From Alcaligenaceae bacterium (GTDB lineage: Bacteria; Pseudomonadota; Gammaproteobacteria; Burkholderiales; Burkholderiaceae_B): a stretch of 8,673 nucleotides of DNA. The notes under the pieces were generated by a model. The model had not been told where the DNA came from. It saw only the letters and a program-made list of their open reading frames with translations, and ran no database searches. Shown one piece after another: positions 5,136 to 8,673 of the stretch (position 1 is the first letter of the stretch; every line of letters starts with the position of its first letter). Position numbers and translations under genes: made by a program. The stretch spans positions 1-8,673 of the forward strand of contig CANCRX010000118.1 of NCBI GenBank assembly GCA_947380655.1, written 5' to 3'.

Positions 5136-6659
5136 TTAGGCCGAGTGCGTCTGCAATAACGACATCCCCAACTGCACGCGACGCTGCAACCACAGGCTTG
5201 GACGATAGCGAGGATCACCCGTGACTTGCTGCATATTTTTCAAAATTTCCAGGATCTGGCGCGCACCCAGCGCATCGCCCAAAGCCAACGGACCTTTCGG
5301 ATAACCCAGGCCCAGAGAGACTGCACGATCGATATCCTGTGGTGTCGCAATCCCTTGCTGCGCGATATCGCAGGCGATATTCACAATCATGGCGGTAATC
5401 CTCTGTGCCACGAAACCCGCTGAATCCTCTACAACACTGACGCGCACATTGTCACTGCCAAATAGAGCATGCGCAGTCGTACGCCATGCAGGTGCGGTTG
5501 CCGGTGAAACCATCAGGGTACGACGACGCGCGCCCTCAAAGTCATTCAATGTATCCAGTCCAACCGTGCGCGCAGCATCGAGTCCTTGCTCGACCACCGC
5601 ACTCGAAACATCCTGGCCATAAGGCGTCACAATCAACAAGCTATCAAAGGAAGGGGTGCTGCCTGTCTCCAAGGTCGCCCCAAGGCTGCGTAACAAATTA
5701 ACCGCACGCGCATGGCCAAGTTCGTTTGCATGGCTGACCCAGACCTTCGGTACAGATTGCTGCTCCGGAGCGGGAGGTTCAATCACAACTTTTTTCTGAC
5801 CCTCTTCGTAGTCATAAAAGCCTGCCTGCGTTTTACGACCGTAAATTCCGCCTGCGACGCGAATGGTACCGATAGGAGATGGCTTGAAACGTGGCTCATC
5901 AAAAAACTGGCGATAGATCGACTCCATCACCGCGTGTGAGACATCAAGACCTGTCAGATCCATCAGCTCAAACGGACCCATTTTGAAGCCGGCCTGCTCG
6001 CGCATGATGGCATCAATCGTTGCAAATGCAGTCACGCCTTCCTGCGCGATGCGCAGGCCCTCGGTGTTCATGCCGCGACCAGCATGGTTAACGATAAAGC
6101 CAGGCATATCTTTACAACGCACAGCCGTATGACCCATTTTGGTCGACAAGGCCATCAGCGCATCACCGACCTTACGGTCGCTCTTTAAACCATCAATCAC
6201 CTCGACTACTTTCATCAACGGTACTGGATTGAAAAAGTGATAACCCGCTACGCGCTCAGGATGCGCGCAGGCAGCGGCAATAGAGGTGATGGACAAGGAG
6301 GATGTGTTGGACACCAGGATGCAGTCATCCGCAACAATCGCCTCAAGATCTTTAAAAAACTTTTGTTTGATATCCAGACGCTCAACGATTGCCTCAATCA
6401 CGAGATCACAGTCTTTCAGTTCACCGATGTCAGTCGCACCATGGACATTGGCTAAAGCGGCCTCTGCGGCTTCTGGGGAAATCTTTCCCTTTGCAGCCAG
6501 CGTGGTCCAGGTTGTAGCCAAGGCCTCGCGCGCAGCGCTTACCGCCTGAGACTGGACATCGAACAATCTGACCGTCAATCCCGCCTGAGCCGCGATCTGA
6601 ACAATCCCGCGCCCCATCGCCCCCGCACCTGCCACACCAACTATTTGAATATTTTTCAT
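5136..6659 (-). CDS. 3-hydroxyacyl-CoA dehydrogenase, PaaH-like, with two C-terminal domains
   Basis: Oxidises an (S)-3-hydroxyacyl-CoA to the 3-oxoacyl-CoA with NAD+, a beta-oxidation-type step. The 507-residue form with a duplicated C-terminal domain is that of PaaH/PaaC of phenylacetate breakdown and of stand-alone fatty-acid enzymes. The N-terminal Rossmann fold has GAGAMGRG (11-18) and D34 at the end of strand two, favouring NAD over NADP. NTSS (118-121) and the catalytic pair His141 (HFFNP) and Glu153 are present. A first helical 3HCDH domain follows (GFIVNHAGR, then GPFELMDLTGLD), then a second copy near the C-terminus (EDSAGFVAQR, then GYPKGPLALGDALG). An in-frame TTG at 6671 was rejected because the TTTGGAATC ribosome site overlaps it; ATG 6659 is used. 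No paa or fad neighbours are present, so the substrate is undecided. Confidence 0.93.
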   Translation of the reverse strand: MKNIQIVGVAGAGAMGRGIVQIAAQAGLTVRLFDVQSQAVSAAREALATTWTTLAAKGKISPEAAEAALANVHGATDIGELKDCDLVIEAIVERLDIKQKFFKDLEAIVADDCILVSNTSSLSITSIAAACAHPERVAGYHFFNPVPLMKVVEVIDGLKSDRKVGDALMALSTKMGHTAVRCKDMPGFIVNHAGRGMNTEGLRIAQEGVTAFATIDAIMREQAGFKMGPFELMDLTGLDVSHAVMESIYRQFFDEPRFKPSPIGTIRVAGGIYGRKTQAGFYDYEEGQKKVVIEPPAPEQQSVPKVWVSHANELGHARAVNLLRSLGATLETGSTPSFDSLLIVTPYGQDVSSAVVEQGLDAARTVGLDTLNDFEGARRRTLMVSPATAPAWRTTAHALFGSDNVRVSVVEDSAGFVAQRITAMIVNIACDIAQQGIATPQDIDRAVSLGLGYPKGPLALGDALGARQILEILKNMQQVTGDPRYRPSLWLQRRVQLGMSLLQTHSA

Positions 6660-6708
6660 TTTTGATTCCAAATCACTATTTAGGCCATTATCGCTCTAAG
6701 ATTGACCT

Positions 6709-7584
6709 ATGCAAAACACACTTAAAACTGGGCAGTCGGTCAGCATTGACCAAGTAAGTGCTCTTTTTAGTCCTCGCGACCCACAGGGCAATAAAGGCAG
6801 CTTCGGCTGCGCAGCCATACTGGGCGGCGCGCGCGGCATGACGGGCGCCGTGATCCTCGCCGGCAGAGCAGCGCTCAAAACTGGAGCAGGCAAAGTCATG
6901 GTGGGCATTGCCCAAAACCCAATGCCAGTCGCTTATGACAGTGCAACGCCAGAGTTGATGCTGCACGATGCACAGGAGTTATTAGAGACAGCCCCCAACA
7001 TGGATGCCTGGGCCGCAGGTTGTGGGCTCGGTCTCGCGGAATACCCACGTGGATTGTTACGTCAGCTTTTTATTCAGCGCAGGGATATTCCACTCGTGCT
7101 GGATGCGGACGGCTTAAACGCGATTGCGAGCGGCGAGATCTCCCCCATCTGGGGCAGAGGGGACATCGTACTCACCCCCCATCCTGCAGAGGCTGCACGA
7201 CTACTGCAAACAGAAACTGAAAAAATTCAAGGCGACAGATCTGCTGCTGCCATGGAATTGGCTAAAAAATACAAAGCCTGGATCGTATTGAAGGGTGCAG
7301 GCACAATCATCTGCGCTCCCGACCTCTCCTGGCAAATCAATTACACCGGTAATGTCGGTTTAGCCACAGCAGGTTCAGGTGATGTACTCAGTGGCATGCT
7401 GGTCAGCTTGCTTGCGCAAGGCCTGCCCATGTCTCAAGCAGTCCTTGCGGGAGTTTGGCTACATGGCGCTGCGGCAGACCTTCTGGTCAAACAAGGTATC
7501 GGTCCGATTGGCTTGACTGCGGGCGAATTAGCCGATGCTGCGCGCAGCATTCGCAATCATCCTGAACATCACCCCAAAAAATAA
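6709..7584 (+). CDS. nnrD: ADP-dependent (S)-NAD(P)H-hydrate dehydratase
   Basis: A metabolite-repair enzyme that dehydrates the damaged S form of NADHX or NADPHX back to NAD(P)H using ADP. In E. coli it is the C-terminal half of a fusion (YjeF); here the 291 residues are only the dehydratase, so the partner epimerase NnrE must be encoded elsewhere. Ribokinase-like fold motifs are all visible: NKGSFG (28-33), ILGGARGMTGA (37-47), AALKTGAG (54-61), LDADGLNAI (131-139), LTPHPAEAARLL (155-166), VLKGAGT (193-199), and GLATAGSGDVLSGM (217-230), with the GSGD aspartate 225. The ATG at 6709 lies 49 bp from the divergent dehydrogenase start and has only a poor Shine-Dalgarno (TAAGA). No terminator is obvious after it. 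Confidence 0.95.
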   Translation: MQNTLKTGQSVSIDQVSALFSPRDPQGNKGSFGCAAILGGARGMTGAVILAGRAALKTGAGKVMVGIAQNPMPVAYDSATPELMLHDAQELLETAPNMDAWAAGCGLGLAEYPRGLLRQLFIQRRDIPLVLDADGLNAIASGEISPIWGRGDIVLTPHPAEAARLLQTETEKIQGDRSAAAMELAKKYKAWIVLKGAGTIICAPDLSWQINYTGNVGLATAGSGDVLSGMLVSLLAQGLPMSQAVLAGVWLHGAAADLLVKQGIGPIGLTAGELADAARSIRNHPEHHPKK

Positions 7585-7638
7585 CTTTGTTGAGTCTAAA
7601 TTATTCCGGATGACTGGTGTGAGGCTACAGTTAAAAAC

Positions 7639-7666
7639 TTGACATTACTAATCGAAAGGTTACACT
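7639..7666 (+). promoter_or_regulatory. Promoter of the abiE operon
   Basis: A perfect -35 TTGACA (7639-7644), a 16-bp spacer and a -10 TACACT (7661-7666). Transcription would begin near 7673, about 20 bases before the AbiEi start. The -10 lies inside the operator palindrome, which implies repression. Confidence 0.7.
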
Positions 7667-7675
7667 TAGTGTAAC
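7659..7675. promoter_or_regulatory. Probable AbiEi operator (GTTACAC-tta-GTGTAAC)
   Basis: A perfect 7-bp inverted repeat with a 3-bp spacer lies on top of the -10 box. AbiEi antitoxins are known to repress their own operon by binding inverted repeats in the promoter. A related half-site, GGCTACAGTTA (7623-7633), matches GGTTACACTTA (7658-7668) at 9 of 11 bases, exactly 35 bp upstream. Confidence 0.7.
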
Positions 7676-7692
7676 TTACCGGTGAATATTCA

Positions 7693-8241
7693 ATGCAGCC
7701 TATTCGGCAATTAATGCACGCAATCAGTCAGCTAGCCAGCCCGCAAGCTTGTTTGTTTACGTCCTCTGACTTGCGCTCAATCCTTCCCGACCATTCAGAA
7801 GCCGCCTTCAAAACACTGCTGAGCCGCGCTGTCGTCGAGAAACATCTAACAAGGCTATGTCGTGGTTTGTATTTGTACGAAAAAGTAAACAACGATCGGG
7901 GCTTGATCCTGCCATATGCTGTAAGCAAACTACGCCCTCTCGGACTGAATTACCTGAGCCTTGAGACCGTGCTAAGCGATGCTGGGGTGATCTCTCAAAT
8001 ACCAATCAACCGTATCACAGTCATGTCATCTGGGCGGTCAGGAGTGATTGATTGCGGACCTTGGGGAAGCATTGAATTTGTGAAAACGCGTCAGCGTCCC
8101 GCAGATCTCGTTGGCAATCTTGAATACGACCCCAGAGCTCGACTTTGGCGAGCCAGTATTTCACAAGCGCTAAGAGACATGCGAGCCACGCATCGAAATA
8201 TGGATTTGATAGATTGGAATGTAGCCCATGAGTTTGTTTGA
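7693..8241 (+). CDS. abiEi: AbiEi-type antitoxin / autorepressor
   Basis: The antitoxin and repressor half of an AbiE pair, a type IV toxin-antitoxin or abortive-infection phage defence system. The 182-residue protein starts with a winged-helix-like DNA-binding part (about 1-62: FTSSDLRSILPDHSEAAFKTLLSRAVVEKHL, ending in RGLYLY). It continues into the larger domain that in this family gives antitoxin activity, with the typical YLSLETVLSDAGVISQIP (87-104) and a following ITVMSSGRSGVID. The ATG at 7693 has GGTGA (7681-7685) at seven bases. It is preceded by a promoter with an operator, and its last 14 bases overlap the toxin start, indicating coupled translation. Identity is by recall of family wording and by operon context. 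Confidence 0.88.
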   Translation: MQPIRQLMHAISQLASPQACLFTSSDLRSILPDHSEAAFKTLLSRAVVEKHLTRLCRGLYLYEKVNNDRGLILPYAVSKLRPLGLNYLSLETVLSDAGVISQIPINRITVMSSGRSGVIDCGPWGSIEFVKTRQRPADLVGNLEYDPRARLWRASISQALRDMRATHRNMDLIDWNVAHEFV

Positions 8242-8673
8242 TCAATTAGTCGATGTCGCGCTAAGCAACAATAACCAGGAGCTCCGTCCCTTGAGAGTTG
8301 TTGTGGAAAAAGAACTCTTGCACCACGATATCTTGCGCACGCTTAGCAGTGCTGGACTACTCAAACAACTGACCTTTATAGGTGGAACGTGCCTGCGCGC
8401 ATGCTATGGCTCTAGTCGACTAAGTGAAGACTTGGATTTCACTGGTGGAGCTGATTTCACGCGTGATCGGCTTGCGGCAATGGGCAACATACTGATTGAA
8501 AGTCTCAAAGCTAAATATGGATTTGAGATTACCGTCACAGATCCTGTTCGCGAAGAGGGCAACGTCGACACCTGGAAACTTAAAGTTCAAACAAGACCCG
8601 GACGTAAAGATTTGCCTGCGCAACGAATCAATATTGATGTATGCACCATCCCTAGCTATCAACCTCGCCCTAT
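8228..8673 (+). CDS. abiEii: AbiEii-type nucleotidyltransferase toxin, N-terminal part
   Basis: An open frame of 148 codons from ATG 8228 that runs off the right edge. It is the toxin of the AbiE pair, a DNA polymerase beta-like nucleotidyltransferase of the AbiEii/MenT (DUF1814) group; the related toxin MenT acts on tRNA 3' ends. The core motif is clear: FIGGTCLRACYG (50-61) then RLSEDLDF (64-71), with GGT 52-54 and the metal-binding D68 and D70, followed by WKLKV (116-120) and a third acidic strand RINID (133-137, D137). Its start lies 14 bases inside the AbiEi gene in another frame, with only a weak TGGA upstream, so translation is probably coupled to AbiEi. No stop or frameshift is seen in the visible part; the C-terminal half is not in the window. 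Confidence 0.88.
   Translation, partial: MSLFDQLVDVALSNNNQELRPLRVVVEKELLHHDILRTLSSAGLLKQLTFIGGTCLRACYGSSRLSEDLDFTGGADFTRDRLAAMGNILIESLKAKYGFEITVTDPVREEGNVDTWKLKVQTRPGRKDLPAQRINIDVCTIPSYQPRP

Noticed and set aside
6660..6671. TTG at 6671 as the dehydrogenase start
   Set aside because: It overlaps the likely ribosome site of the ATG at 6659, and the Rossmann strand begins right after that ATG, as in the family.
8420..8662. Minus-strand open frame of 80 codons at the right edge
   Set aside because: It lies wholly within the AbiEii toxin frame, whose catalytic motifs are clear on the plus strand.
1..8673. CRISPR array, origin of replication, complete transposon
   Set aside because: No regularly spaced repeats, no clustered DnaA-box or iteron pattern and no transposase or integrase gene were seen.

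Overview
The window reads as a chromosomal stretch of a betaproteobacterium, most likely Burkholderiales and possibly Alcaligenaceae-like. This rests on an E. coli-type GshA, a membrane-anchored cytochrome c5, a PaaH-type tandem 3-hydroxyacyl-CoA dehydrogenase, a stand-alone NnrD and a MetX-type homoserine acyltransferase. The genus is inferred from gene style only.

Left part (1-1290): the 5' end of metX (minus strand) has a leader that matches the SAM-II (metA/SAM-alpha) riboswitch in order and sequence of its conserved parts and ends in the metX Shine-Dalgarno. Divergent from it is a 92-residue protein that is only a LuxR/GerE helix-turn-helix. The space between holds a cluster of dyads and a tandem 10-bp repeat. 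A small lipoprotein gene (minus) overlaps the 3' end of the LuxR gene by 26 bp and is divergent from gshA.

Middle part (1310-4366): gshA (first step of glutathione synthesis) converges with an accessory AAA ATPase of the ATPase-DUF4143 family. The ATPase sits between gshA and a tRNA-Arg(CCG) gene. Its start region is AT-rich, carries a perfect 11-bp inverted repeat over the putative promoter, has no Shine-Dalgarno and may be leaderless. A sequence resembling an insertion-sequence end or a weak terminator lies between it and the tRNA.

Right part (4366-7584): divergent promoters with perfect TATAAT boxes drive the tRNA (minus) and cytochrome c5 (plus). The cytochrome ends at a strong two-way terminator shared with the convergent 3-hydroxyacyl-CoA dehydrogenase. 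That gene is divergent from nnrD, the ADP-dependent repair dehydratase for hydrated NAD(P)H.

Right edge (7585-8673): an AbiE type IV toxin-antitoxin or abortive-infection pair begins. It has a TTGACA/TACACT promoter with a 17-bp operator on the -10, an AbiEi antitoxin/repressor, and an overlapping AbiEii nucleotidyltransferase toxin that runs off the window.

The window is thus core metabolism (sulfur amino acids, glutathione, respiration, acyl-CoA oxidation, cofactor repair) with two accessory insertions. I see no clear new multi-gene system. The best candidates for new biology are the regulatory regions: the SAM-II leader outside its usual clade with the adjacent LuxR solo, and the ATPase/DUF4143 operator.
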